Positions 34,903 to 43,126 of a stretch of DNA of 64,000 bases are shown one piece after another. The translations under genes and the position numbers were made by a program. Source of the DNA: Bog-473 sp963753115 (GTDB lineage: Bacteria; Actinomycetota; Acidimicrobiia; Acidimicrobiales; RAAP-2); contig CAVWBB010000013.1 of assembly GCA_963753115.1 (NCBI GenBank), positions 186,001 through 250,000 on the forward strand, in the 5' to 3' direction. Position 1 is the first letter of the stretch. Each line of letters starts with the position of its first letter. Under the pieces are notes generated by a model. The model saw only the letters and a program-made list of their open reading frames with translations, made no database searches and was not told where the DNA came from.

Positions 34903-35739
34903 ATGCCACTTCGCTCACGTAAGCCCACCAGCCCCGGACGCCGGTTCCAGACGGTCTCGGATTTCTCCGAGATCACACGCGACCGCCCCGAGAAGTCGCT
35001 GCTCGCCCCCAAGCCACAGACCGGCGGGCGCAACAACCACGGCCGCAAGACGGCGCGCCACCGCGGCGGCGGCCACAAGCAGCAATACCGGATCGTCGAC
35101 TTCCGGCGGAACAAGGACGGCATCCCGGCCAAGGTGGCCTCCATTGAGTACGACCCCAATCGCAACGCCCGCATCGCCCTGCTGCACTACGCGGACGGCG
35201 AGAAGCGCTACATCCTGGCGCCGGCGGGTGTGAAGGTGGGCGACAAGCTGCAGAGCGGCCAGGGTGCGGACATCCGTCCCGGCAACGCGTTGCCGCTGCG
35301 CTACATCCCGGTCGGTTCCACCATCCACAACGTGGAGCTGCGGCCCGGCGGTGGCGGCAAAATGGCCCGCGGCGCCGGCATGAGCGTGCAGCTCGTGGCC
35401 AAGGAGGGCGTCTTCGCCACCCTGCGGCTTCCCTCCACCGAAATGCGCCGTGTCTCCATCGACTGCCGGGGCACGCTCGGCGTGGTCGGCAACTCCGAGG
35501 CCGAGCTCATCAAGGTGGGCAAGGCGGGCCGCAACCGCTGGAAGGGCAAGCGCCCCCAGACGCGAGGCGTGGCCATGAACCCCGTCGACCACCCGCTGGG
35601 TGGTGGCGAGGGCAAGTCCTCCGGTGGCCGGCACCCGGTCTCACCGTGGGGCAAGCCCGAGGGCCGGACCCGGTCCCGCAACAAGAAGTCCAATTCGATG
35701 ATCGTGCGTCGGCGCCGGACCCGCGGCGCGCGGCGGTAG
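34903..35739 (+). CDS. rplB: 50S ribosomal protein L2
   Basis: A 278-residue L2, needed for subunit joining and peptidyl transfer. RNNHGRKTARHRGGGHKQQY and the C-terminal MNPVDHPLGGGEGKSSGG (carrying the functional His) are conserved. Full length. Confidence 0.98.
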   Translation: MPLRSRKPTSPGRRFQTVSDFSEITRDRPEKSLLAPKPQTGGRNNHGRKTARHRGGGHKQQYRIVDFRRNKDGIPAKVASIEYDPNRNARIALLHYADGEKRYILAPAGVKVGDKLQSGQGADIRPGNALPLRYIPVGSTIHNVELRPGGGGKMARGAGMSVQLVAKEGVFATLRLPSTEMRRVSIDCRGTLGVVGNSEAELIKVGKAGRNRWKGKRPQTRGVAMNPVDHPLGGGEGKSSGGRHPVSPWGKPEGRTRSRNKKSNSMIVRRRRTRGARR

Positions 35740-35757
35740 ACGAGGGGTTGAGGAAAC

Positions 35758-36036
35758 ATGCCGCGTAGCCTGAAGAAGGGACCCTTCGTCGACGACCATC
35801 TGCTCAAGAAGGTGGACGTCCTGAACTCGAGTGGCGACAAGAAGGTCATCAAGACCTGGTCGCGCCGCTCCACCATCATCCCGGACATGGTCGGGCACAC
35901 CATCGCCGTGCACGACGGCCGCCGTCACGTGCCGGTGTACGTGACCGAGTCGATGGTCGGCCACAAGCTGGGCGAGTTCGCGCCCACGCGCACGTTCCGC
36001 TACCACGCCGGCCAGGAGCGGGGAGCCCGCCGATGA
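35758..36036 (+). CDS. rpsS: 30S ribosomal protein S19
   Basis: A 92-residue S19 of the 30S head: MPRSLKKGPFVDDHLLKKV and GHKLGEFAPTRTF are typical. Its stop overlaps the rplV start (ATGA). Confidence 0.98.
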   Translation: MPRSLKKGPFVDDHLLKKVDVLNSSGDKKVIKTWSRRSTIIPDMVGHTIAVHDGRRHVPVYVTESMVGHKLGEFAPTRTFRYHAGQERGARR

Positions 36037-36749
36037 CGGCGACCAAGACGAACGAGCGCCCCGGGACGCGCGCGGTCCACCGCCACTCCGGCATGTCCGC
36101 CTCCAAGGCGCGTCAGGTCCTCGACCTGATCCGCGGCGTGGATGTGCAGCGGGCGGCCGAGATCCTGAATGGCGTCGAGCGCGAGGCGGCCGAGGTCATC
36201 GGCAAGGTCCTCGCCTCCGCGGTGGCCAACGCGGCGCACAACGACCAGCAGAACCCCGAGGAGCTCTACGTCTCGGCGTGCTACGCCGACGAGGGCGCCA
36301 CCATGAAGCGCTGGCGCCCCCGGGCCCGCGGCCGCGCCACCCGGATCCGCAAGCGGACCTGCCACATCACCATCATCGTGAGCCGGCTGCCGGCCGACAA
36401 GCTCGAGCTGCGCCGGAAGCGCATGGAGGCCGTCAGCGCCAACCGGTCACGCCGGGTCGACGCCTCGCGGCGCCGCGCCGACCTGTCGGGCCGCCTGTCA
36501 CGCCGCCGGGCTGCCCAGGCCACGGCCGAGGCCGAGAAGGCTGCCGCGGCGGAAGCCGAGGACGCAGATGTGGACGAGGACACCACCGACCAGGCCTTGG
36601 CCGAGTCGGCGGTGGCCGGTGCCGAGCCCGAGGTGACCGAGGCCGACACGGTCGACGGTGGCGTGGACGAGGACGACACCGTCGAGGACTCGACGGCTGA
36701 CGAAGCGGCGGCAGATGCCGACGCGGACGAGAAGAGCGAGGACGAGTAG
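36033..36749 (+). CDS. rplV: 50S ribosomal protein L22 with long C-terminal extension
   Basis: A 238-residue protein. The L22 core (about 1-125) includes the tunnel-lining hairpin with MKRWRPRARGRATRIRKRTC. About 110 extra residues follow: first an Arg-rich stretch, then a strongly acidic Glu/Asp/Ala/Val tail. Ordinary L22 is about 110-130 residues; shorter extensions are known in mycobacteria. The tail is probably disordered on the ribosome surface near the tunnel exit. The next gene starts immediately after the stop. Confidence 0.95.
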   Translation: MTATKTNERPGTRAVHRHSGMSASKARQVLDLIRGVDVQRAAEILNGVEREAAEVIGKVLASAVANAAHNDQQNPEELYVSACYADEGATMKRWRPRARGRATRIRKRTCHITIIVSRLPADKLELRRKRMEAVSANRSRRVDASRRRADLSGRLSRRRAAQATAEAEKAAAAEAEDADVDEDTTDQALAESAVAGAEPEVTEADTVDGGVDEDDTVEDSTADEAAADADADEKSEDE

Positions 36750-37802
36750 ATGGGCCAAAAGGTCAACCCTTACGGCTTCCGGCTCGGGATCACGACGGAC
36801 TGGAAGTCCCGTTGGTTCGAGGAGCGCCACTACCGCGAGTTCGTGGTGGAGGACTGGAAGATCCGGGACTACCTGATGCGGCAGCTCGAGGCGGCCGCCG
36901 TCAGTCGGATTGAGGTGGAGCGCACGCGCGACCGACTGCGCGTCGACATCCACACCGCCCGGCCGGGCATCGTCATCGGCCGCCGCGGTGCCGAGGCCGA
37001 CCGGCTGAAGAAGCACCTCGAAGAGCTCACGGGCCTGCAGAACCGCATTCAGCTCAACATCCAGGAGATCAAGCAGCCCGAGCTCGACGCGGCGCTGATC
37101 GCCCAGGGCATCTGCGACCAGCTCGTGCGCCGGGTGGCGTTCCGCCGGGCCATGAAGCGTGCCATCCAGACGGTGCAGAAGGCCGGCGCCCAGGGCATCA
37201 AGGTGCAGTGCTCGGGCCGCCTCGGCGGCTCGGAGATGTCCCGCAAGGAGCAGTACCGCGAAGGCCGGGTCCCGCTGCACACCCTGCGGGCCGACATCGA
37301 CTACGGCTTCCGTGAGGCCCGCACCACGTCGGGCCGCGTCGGCGTGAAGGTCTGGATCTACAAGGGCGACATCCTCCCGTACAAGGTCTCGATCGAGGAC
37401 AAAATCACGCGCGAGGCCGCGATGGCCGTGGGCGAGACGTCCGGGCAGGGAGGGCCGCGCCGGCTCATCACGGCCGGAGGCGGCCGCCGCCGCGCCGAGG
37501 GGTTCCCCCCCGACGAGGAGGGCGTCGCCGATGACGCCGTCGAGAACGAGGTCGTCGAGGAGCAGGTCGCCGAGGTCGCTGCGGTTCCCGAGGCCGCGGC
37601 CGAGGCTGCTGCCACTGCAGGTGTGACTGCGGCCCCCGAGGTGGAGGCCGACGAGGAAGCCGAGACGCCGCCGGCCGACCTGCTGCCCTCGCCGACCGAG
37701 CCCGACGACCTGGATCGCCAGCTGACCCAGGACGAGGAGATGGAGCGTCAGAACCGCCACCAGCACCACGAGACGCCGCACTTCCGCAAGGAGTCGGACT
37801 GA
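36750..37802 (+). CDS. rpsC: 30S ribosomal protein S3 with acidic C-terminal extension
   Basis: A 350-residue S3. The KH domain (GRRGAEADRLKKHLEELTG) and C-terminal core (QCSGRLGGSEMSRKEQYREG) fill about 1-215. About 130 further residues are Glu/Ala/Asp-rich with a His-containing end. Typical S3 is about 210-270 residues. S3 lines the mRNA entry channel and has helicase activity with S4 and S5. Confidence 0.95.
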   Translation: MGQKVNPYGFRLGITTDWKSRWFEERHYREFVVEDWKIRDYLMRQLEAAAVSRIEVERTRDRLRVDIHTARPGIVIGRRGAEADRLKKHLEELTGLQNRIQLNIQEIKQPELDAALIAQGICDQLVRRVAFRRAMKRAIQTVQKAGAQGIKVQCSGRLGGSEMSRKEQYREGRVPLHTLRADIDYGFREARTTSGRVGVKVWIYKGDILPYKVSIEDKITREAAMAVGETSGQGGPRRLITAGGGRRRAEGFPPDEEGVADDAVENEVVEEQVAEVAAVPEAAAEAAATAGVTAAPEVEADEEAETPPADLLPSPTEPDDLDRQLTQDEEMERQNRHQHHETPHFRKESD

Positions 37803-37803
37803 C

Positions 37804-38241
37804 GTGTTGATGCCCAAGAAGGTCAAGCACCGCAAGACACAGCGGGGCCGGCTCTCGGGCCAGGCCAAGGGCGGCACGTCCGTGGCGTTCGGCGACTTCG
37901 GGATCCAGGCGCTGGAGCCCGGGTGGCTCACGGCGCGCCAGATCGAGGCTGCCCGTATCGCCATGACCCGTCACGTCAAGCGTGGAGGAAAGGTTTGGAT
38001 CCGGGTCTTCCCGGACAAGCCGGTGACGCAGAAGCCGGCCGAGACGCGCATGGGATCGGGCAAGGGCAACCCCGAGCTGTGGGTCGCCGTCGTGCACCCC
38101 GGCCGCGTGCTCTTCGAGCTGGCCGGCGTCGACGAGGAGCTGGCCCGTGCGGCCATGGAGCGCGCCATTCAGAAGCTGCCGTTCAAGGCCCGCTTCGTCG
38201 TGCGCCCCGGGACCCACGGACACGCCGAGGTGGCGATCTGA
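37804..38241 (+). CDS. rplP: 50S ribosomal protein L16
   Basis: A 145-residue L16, near the A-site tRNA. The GTG at 37804 gives VLMPKKVKHRKTQRG, the usual N-terminus. GGKVWIRVFPDKPVTQKPAETRMG, shown here in part as PDKPVTQKPAETRMGSGKG, is conserved. Its stop overlaps rpmC (TGATG). Confidence 0.97.
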   Translation: MLMPKKVKHRKTQRGRLSGQAKGGTSVAFGDFGIQALEPGWLTARQIEAARIAMTRHVKRGGKVWIRVFPDKPVTQKPAETRMGSGKGNPELWVAVVHPGRVLFELAGVDEELARAAMERAIQKLPFKARFVVRPGTHGHAEVAI

Positions 38242-38627
38242 TGCCCACCGCACACGACCTTTCCATGCTGGACGGCGACGAGCTGTCCTCCCGCTTGGGC
38301 GAGTCGCGCCGCGAGCTGTTCAACTTGCGCTTCCAGCTGGCCACCGGCCAGCTGGACAACCCGTCGCGCATCAAGCAGGTCAAGCGCGAGGTGGCCCGCA
38401 TGCTGACCGTGCTGCGGTCGCGCGAGATCCTCGAGGCCGAGGGGGCCTACGTCGCCCCCACCGCGGCCGAGCACGAAGCGGCACGGGCGAAGCTCGCAGC
38501 CGAGGACGCCGAGCGCGAGGAGAAGGCGGCGGCTCGACAGGCTGCAGCCGAAGCCGAGGCGGGGGCGGACCACGTGCACGACCACGATCACGACCACCTG
38601 GACGACGACGAAGAGGATGAGGCCTGA
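38241..38627 (+). CDS. rpmC: 50S ribosomal protein L29 with His/Asp-rich tail
   Basis: A 128-residue protein. Residues about 1-68 are L29 (DELSSRLGESRRELFNLRFQ, then QVKREVARMLTVLR). About 60 extra residues follow: an Ala/Glu helix, then a tail with alternating His and Asp (HVHDHDHDHLDDD) and acidic residues. L29 is normally 60-80 residues and lies at the tunnel exit. The His/Asp tail looks able to bind zinc or other divalent metals; that function is inference. Both ends overlap neighbours. Confidence 0.93.
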   Translation: MPTAHDLSMLDGDELSSRLGESRRELFNLRFQLATGQLDNPSRIKQVKREVARMLTVLRSREILEAEGAYVAPTAAEHEAARAKLAAEDAEREEKAAARQAAAEAEAGADHVHDHDHDHLDDDEEDEA

Positions 38628-39043
38628 TGGCCGACGAGACCCCAGAGAACGAAGAGGCTGTGGCAGCGGCCGAGGATGCAGCGAAGGCCCTCGACGCGAT
38701 CGAAGCCGAGGCAGCCACTGAGCTGGCGGCCCCGGACGCCCCCGCCGCCGCGGCGACACCCGCGGCCAGCGAGCCCGAGGAGGACGGCCCCCGGGCCAAC
38801 CGCCGCAAGGTGCGCGAAGGCATCGTCGTGTCCGACGCCATGTCCGCCACCGTCGTCGTGGCGGTCGTCGAACGCGTCCGCCACCCCAAGTACGGCAAGA
38901 CGGTGCAGCGCACGAAGAAGCTCTACGTGCACGACGCCGAGGACAGCGCGAAGGTCGGGGACCGGGTCCGGGTGCAGGAGACGCGCCCGCTCTCCAAGCT
39001 CAAGCGCTGGCGCCTCACCGAAGTGGTGGAGCGGGCTCGATGA
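38627..39043 (+). CDS. rpsQ: 30S ribosomal protein S17 with acidic N-terminal extension
   Basis: A 138-residue protein. The first 55 or so residues are Ala/Glu-rich and acidic; the S17 domain follows, with RKVREGIVVSDAMSATVVV and VRHPKYGKTVQRTKKLYVHD. Similar N-terminal extensions occur in some actinobacteria. The start overlaps rpmC (TGATG) and the end overlaps rplN (ATGA). Confidence 0.95.
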   Translation: MADETPENEEAVAAAEDAAKALDAIEAEAATELAAPDAPAAAATPAASEPEEDGPRANRRKVREGIVVSDAMSATVVVAVVERVRHPKYGKTVQRTKKLYVHDAEDSAKVGDRVRVQETRPLSKLKRWRLTEVVERAR

Positions 39044-39408
39044 TTCAGCAGGAGTCCAGGCTCCGCGTGGCGGACAACTCCGGCGCACGCGAGGTGCTCT
39101 GCATCCGCGTGCTCGGCGGGTCGCGCCGTCGCTACGCCAGCATCGGCGACGTGTTCGTGGCCACGGTCAAGGACGCCATCCCCGGTGCCGCCGTCAAGAA
39201 GGGCGACGTCGTGAAGTGCGTCGTCGTGCGGACCAAGAAGGAGAAGCGGCGCCCGGACGGGAGCTACATCCGCTTCGACGAGAACGCCGCCGTTCTCATC
39301 AACGACCAGCAACAGCCGCGCGGGACCCGCATCTTCGGGCCCGTCGGCCGCGAGCTGCGCGACAAGCGCTTCATGCGCATTGTGTCGCTCGCCCCGGAGG
39401 TGCTTTGA
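39040..39408 (+). CDS. rplN: 50S ribosomal protein L14
   Basis: A 122-residue L14, which contacts the 30S subunit. It begins MIQQESRLRVADNSGAREVL and ends with the conserved RFMRIVSLAPEVL. Standard length. Confidence 0.98.
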   Translation: MIQQESRLRVADNSGAREVLCIRVLGGSRRRYASIGDVFVATVKDAIPGAAVKKGDVVKCVVVRTKKEKRRPDGSYIRFDENAAVLINDQQQPRGTRIFGPVGRELRDKRFMRIVSLAPEVL

Positions 39409-39409
39409 C

Positions 39410-39715
39410 ATGCGTATTCACAAGGGAGACCAGGTGATCGTCCTGTCCGGCAAGGACAAGGGCAAGAAGGCCGAAGTGGTGCGGGCCATCCCGAGCCGCG
39501 AGCGGGTGATCCTGGAAGGCGTCAACGTGGCCAAGCGTCACGCCAAGCCGACGCGTGCCACCCAGCAGGGTGGGGTGATCGACAAGTTCATGCCGGTGCA
39601 CGTCTCGACGGTGGCGCTCGTCTGCAAGGGCTGCGACAAGCCCACGCGGGCCGGCTACCGGTTCGAGGGTGACGAGAAGGTCCGCTTCTGCAAGAAGTGC
39701 GGGTCGGCGCTGTGA
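39410..39715 (+). CDS. rplX: 50S ribosomal protein L24 (zinc-ribbon form)
   Basis: A 101-residue L24, an assembly initiator. The KOW motif starts IHKGDQVIVLSGKDKGKKAEV. The C-terminal half has two CxxC pairs (CKGC and CKKC), suggesting bound zinc. The stop overlaps the rplE GTG (GTGA). Confidence 0.97.
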   Translation: MRIHKGDQVIVLSGKDKGKKAEVVRAIPSRERVILEGVNVAKRHAKPTRATQQGGVIDKFMPVHVSTVALVCKGCDKPTRAGYRFEGDEKVRFCKKCGSAL

Positions 39716-40284
39716 GTGCCACGACCGCGCCGGCGCGGCCCCGGCTCAAGGAGCGGTACCTGAGCGAGGTCCGGGACAGCCTGAAGGAAGGGCTGGGCCT
39801 GGACAACGTCATGGAGGTGCCGAGGCTGGAGAAGATCGTCATCAACATGGGCGTCGGCCGCGCCACTCAGCAGGCCTCGCTCATCGAAGGGGCACAACGC
39901 GACCTCGAGACGATCACTGGCCAGAAGCCGATCGTCACGAGGGCCAAGCAGTCCATCGCCGGCTTCAAGCTGCGCGAGGGCCAGGCGATCGGCGTCAAGG
40001 CGACCCTGCGGGGGGACCGGGCGTGGGAATTCTTCGACCGCATGCTCAGCCTGGCCATTCCCCGTATCCGCGACTTCCGGGGGCTGTCTCCCCGCTCGTT
40101 CGACGGCCACGGCAACTACACCTTCGGGGTGACCGAGCAGCTGATCTTCCCCGAGATCGACTACGACAAGATCGACACGACCCGCGGCATGGACATCACC
40201 ATCGTCACGACCGCGCGCACCAACGAGGAAGGACGGGCGTTCCTGGCAGCGTTCGGCTTTCCGTTCCGACAGGAGACCCGGTAG
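39712..40284 (+). CDS. rplE: 50S ribosomal protein L5
   Basis: A 190-residue L5, which binds 5S rRNA and contacts P-site tRNA. PRLEKIVINMGVGRA, GQKPIVTRAKQSIAGFKLRE and FPEIDYDKID are conserved. GTG start in a GTGA overlap with rplX. Confidence 0.98.
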   Translation: MSATTAPARPRLKERYLSEVRDSLKEGLGLDNVMEVPRLEKIVINMGVGRATQQASLIEGAQRDLETITGQKPIVTRAKQSIAGFKLREGQAIGVKATLRGDRAWEFFDRMLSLAIPRIRDFRGLSPRSFDGHGNYTFGVTEQLIFPEIDYDKIDTTRGMDITIVTTARTNEEGRAFLAAFGFPFRQETR

Positions 40285-40288
40285 CACC

Positions 40289-40474
40289 ATGGCGAAAAAG
40301 GCTTTGATCGAGAAGCAGCAGCGCACCCCCAAGTTCAAGGTGCGGGGATACACCCGGTGCCAGCGGTGCGGACGGCCGAAGGCCGTGTACCGCAAATTCG
40401 GGCTCTGCCGTATCTGCCTGCGCGTCATGGTGCACGCGGGCGAGGTGCCTGGCGTCACGAAGGCAAGCTGGTAG
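40289..40474 (+). CDS. rpsN: 30S ribosomal protein S14, zinc-binding type Z
   Basis: A 61-residue short S14 with the four zinc-binding cysteines (CQRC and CRIC). This C+ form is the one expected in the main ribosomal operon of Gram-positive bacteria. Confidence 0.98.
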   Translation: MAKKALIEKQQRTPKFKVRGYTRCQRCGRPKAVYRKFGLCRICLRVMVHAGEVPGVTKASW

Positions 40475-40480
40475 GCCGCC

Positions 40481-40885
40481 ATGACGATGACTGACCCCAT
40501 CGCGGACATGCTCACCCGCATCCGCAACGCCAACTCCGCCATGTTCGACACGGTGAAGATGCCCGGCTCCAAGCTGAAGGAGTCGCTGGCCTCCGTTCTG
40601 GAGCGTGAAGGTTTCATCGCGGGCTACACGGTCGAGCCGAACACAGGCAAGCCCGGCTCCACCCTGGAGATCACGCTGAAGTACTCGGGCGACCGCACGC
40701 GGACCATCGCCGGCATCAAGCGCGTCTCGAAGCCCGGCCTGCGCATTTACGCCCGGGCCGACGGCATGCCGCGCGTGCTCGGTGGCATGGGCGTGGCGGT
40801 CGTCTCGACCAGCCAGGGGCTGCTGACCGACGCCGAAGCGCGTCGCAAGCACCTGGGCGGGGAGGTGCTCTGCCATGTCTGGTAG
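40481..40885 (+). CDS. rpsH: 30S ribosomal protein S8
   Basis: A 134-residue S8, a 16S rRNA binder and, in E. coli, the regulator of the spc operon. TDPIADMLTRIRNAN and GGMGVAVVSTSQGLLTD are typical. It lies 6 bases after rpsN. Confidence 0.98.
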   Translation: MTMTDPIADMLTRIRNANSAMFDTVKMPGSKLKESLASVLEREGFIAGYTVEPNTGKPGSTLEITLKYSGDRTRTIAGIKRVSKPGLRIYARADGMPRVLGGMGVAVVSTSQGLLTDAEARRKHLGGEVLCHVW

Positions 40886-40918
40886 TGCCCCGACCGCGAC
40901 GACCCGAGAGGAGGCCTG

Positions 40919-41458
40919 ATGTCGCGCGTCGGACGCTCCCCCATCACGGTCCCGTCGAATGTCACGGTGACCCTGAGCGGGGCCACGGTCAACGTCAAGG
41001 GCCCCCAGGGCTCCCTCGAGCGCGAGCTGCCCGAGGGCATCACCATTGCGCAGGAGGGCGACACGCTCGTGGTCAGCCGTCCCGACGACGAGCGCCGGCA
41101 CCGTGCGCTGCACGGCCTGTCGCGCTCCCTCGTGGCCAACATGGTCTCGGGGGTCACGGACGGCTTCTCCAAGGAGCTCGAGATCGTCGGCGTGGGCTAC
41201 CGCGCCACGGCCAAGGGTCCCAGCGCCCTGGAGCTGGCGCTCGGCTTCTCCCACCCGGTGAACGTCGCCGCCCCCGATGGCATCACCTTCGAGGTGCCTG
41301 TGCCGACACGGGTCATCGTCAAGGGGATCGACAAGGAGAAGGTGGGCCAAGTGGCCGCCGACATCCGCAAGCTGCGCAAGCCCGAGCCCTACAAGGGGAA
41401 GGGCGTGCGCTACGCCAACGAACGAGTGCTGCGCAAAGCAGGAAAGGCTGCCAAGTAA
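40919..41458 (+). CDS. rplF: 50S ribosomal protein L6
   Basis: A 179-residue L6, at the factor-binding site of the large subunit. MSRVGRSPITVPSNV and the C-terminal EPYKGKGVRYANERV are conserved. GAGAGGAGG lies just upstream. Its stop overlaps rplR (TAATG). Confidence 0.98.
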   Translation: MSRVGRSPITVPSNVTVTLSGATVNVKGPQGSLERELPEGITIAQEGDTLVVSRPDDERRHRALHGLSRSLVANMVSGVTDGFSKELEIVGVGYRATAKGPSALELALGFSHPVNVAAPDGITFEVPVPTRVIVKGIDKEKVGQVAADIRKLRKPEPYKGKGVRYANERVLRKAGKAAK

Positions 41459-41832
41459 TGGCACGAACGAGCGATCGCACCCGGCTGCGCCTGCGGCGTC
41501 ACGCCCGCGTGCGCACCAAGGTCAGCGGCACCGCCGAGTGCCCCCGCCTGGCCGTGCACCGGTCCAACCGGCACATCTCGGCCCAGCTCATCGACGATGC
41601 GACGGGCCGCACCCTGGCCTCGGCCTCGTCGGTGGAGCCCGACCAGCGTGCGTCTTTGGGCAAGAGCGGTGGCGGTAACGTGACAGGCGCAGAATCGGTC
41701 GGGCGGCTCCTTGGCTCACGCGCCAAGGCGGCCGGTATCACCAAGGTGGTTTTTGACCGTGGGGGCTTCGTGTACCACGGGCGTGTCGCCGTCCTGGCTG
41801 ACGCGGCACGGGCCGAAGGACTGGAGTTCTGA
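41458..41832 (+). CDS. rplR: 50S ribosomal protein L18
   Basis: A 124-residue L18, which binds 5S rRNA with L5. RLRLRRHARVRTKVSGT and VVFDRGGFVYHGRVAVLADA are conserved. Start overlaps rplF. Confidence 0.98.
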   Translation: MARTSDRTRLRLRRHARVRTKVSGTAECPRLAVHRSNRHISAQLIDDATGRTLASASSVEPDQRASLGKSGGGNVTGAESVGRLLGSRAKAAGITKVVFDRGGFVYHGRVAVLADAARAEGLEF

Positions 41833-41834
41833 TC

Positions 41835-42386
41835 ATGGTCGACACACAGTACGAAGAGCGCACCATCAAGGTGAACCGGGTGGCCAAGGTGGTCAAGGGT
41901 GGCCGGCGCTTCTCCTTTGCCGCCCTCATGGTCGTCGGCGACGGCAACGGCAAGGTCGGCCTGGGCTACGGCAAGGCCAAGGAGGCCGGGCTGGCGGTCC
42001 AGAAGGGTATCGAAGAAGCGCGCAAGAACCTCTTCGAGGTGCCCCTTGCCGGCAGCACCATCGTCCACCCCGTCATCGGAGAGAGCGGCGCGGGCCGGGT
42101 CCTGCTCAAGCCCGCCGCACCCGGGACCGGCGTCATCGCCGGTGGTGCGGCCCGCCACATCCTCGAGATGGCGGGCATCCGTGACATCCTGGCCAAGTCG
42201 CTGGGCTCGTCCAACGGCATCAACGTGGCGCACGCCACCATCGCCGGGCTCAAGCAGCTGCGGCGCCCGGACGACGTGGCCGCGCTGCGGGGCAAGTCGG
42301 CCGATGAGGTGACTCCCGGCGGCGTCCTGCGCGCCTACCGCGAGCGCAAGCGTGAGACGGACCTGTTCGCGGCGGAGGCACGCTGA
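41835..42386 (+). CDS. rpsE: 30S ribosomal protein S5
   Basis: A 183-residue S5, important for decoding fidelity. VNRVAKVVKGGRRFSFAALM and VGLGYGKAKE are conserved. The short N-terminus and C-terminal tail are within the family range. Confidence 0.98.
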   Translation: MVDTQYEERTIKVNRVAKVVKGGRRFSFAALMVVGDGNGKVGLGYGKAKEAGLAVQKGIEEARKNLFEVPLAGSTIVHPVIGESGAGRVLLKPAAPGTGVIAGGAARHILEMAGIRDILAKSLGSSNGINVAHATIAGLKQLRRPDDVAALRGKSADEVTPGGVLRAYRERKRETDLFAAEAR

Positions 42387-42388
42387 CC

Positions 42389-42604
42389 ATGGCCGCCGCG
42401 ACGAAGAAGGCCTCTGGGGAGTCCGTGCTGCTCGTCACGCAGACCCGGTCGGCCATCGGGACCAAGCCGAAGCACCGCGGCACGCTGCGGGCCCTGGGCC
42501 TGCGCGGCATCGGTCAGTCCAACGAACTGCCGGATCGCCCCGAAATCAGGGGGATGTTGGCCCGCGTGCCGCACCTGATCCGCATTGAGGAGGTGTCCAA
42601 GTGA
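42389..42604 (+). CDS. rpmD: 50S ribosomal protein L30
   Basis: A 71-residue L30 with a short extra N-terminus. VTQTRSAIGTKPKHRGTLRA is the diagnostic segment. Its stop overlaps the rplO GTG (GTGA). Confidence 0.96.
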   Translation: MAAATKKASGESVLLVTQTRSAIGTKPKHRGTLRALGLRGIGQSNELPDRPEIRGMLARVPHLIRIEEVSK

Positions 42605-43089
42605 AGTTGCACGATCTGGCGCCGCCCAAGGGCGCGACCACGGCCAAGCGCCGGGTCGGCCGCGGCACCGGGGGCAAGGGCCACAAGACGGCCGGCCGTG
42701 GAACGAAGGGCCAGAAGGCCCGGAACACCATGCCGGCCGGGTTCGAGGGTGGCCAGCTCCCCCTCATGCAGCGCATTCCCAAGCTCAAGGGGTTCAAGAA
42801 CCCGTTCCGGATCGAGTACACCCCGGTCAACCTGGCCGCGCTCGAGGAATTGGGTGCGGACGAGGTGACGGTGCAGACGCTGGTCGAGGCCGGTCTCGTG
42901 CGGCCGAAGGCCCTGGTCAAGATCTTGGGGCAGGGGTCGCTCAGCCGCCCCGTCCGGGTCTCGGCCCACGCCTTCTCGAAGTCGGCCGAGGCCGCCATCA
43001 CCGCCGCCGGGGGTAGCGTCGACCGTGTGGCATTGCCCTTCGGACACGGGCGTCCGCCCGCGTCGGGCAACGCCCTGATGAACCGCTAG
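42601..43089 (+). CDS. rplO: 50S ribosomal protein L15
   Basis: A 162-residue L15, a late assembly protein. MKLHDLAPPKGA, RVGRGTGGKGHKTAGRGTKG and FEGGQLPLMQRIPK are conserved. Coupled to rpmD. Confidence 0.98.
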   Translation: MKLHDLAPPKGATTAKRRVGRGTGGKGHKTAGRGTKGQKARNTMPAGFEGGQLPLMQRIPKLKGFKNPFRIEYTPVNLAALEELGADEVTVQTLVEAGLVRPKALVKILGQGSLSRPVRVSAHAFSKSAEAAITAAGGSVDRVALPFGHGRPPASGNALMNR

Positions 43090-43126
43090 TGACCACCGCA
43101 CCGGGACTCCACTGAGAGGAAGGGCC

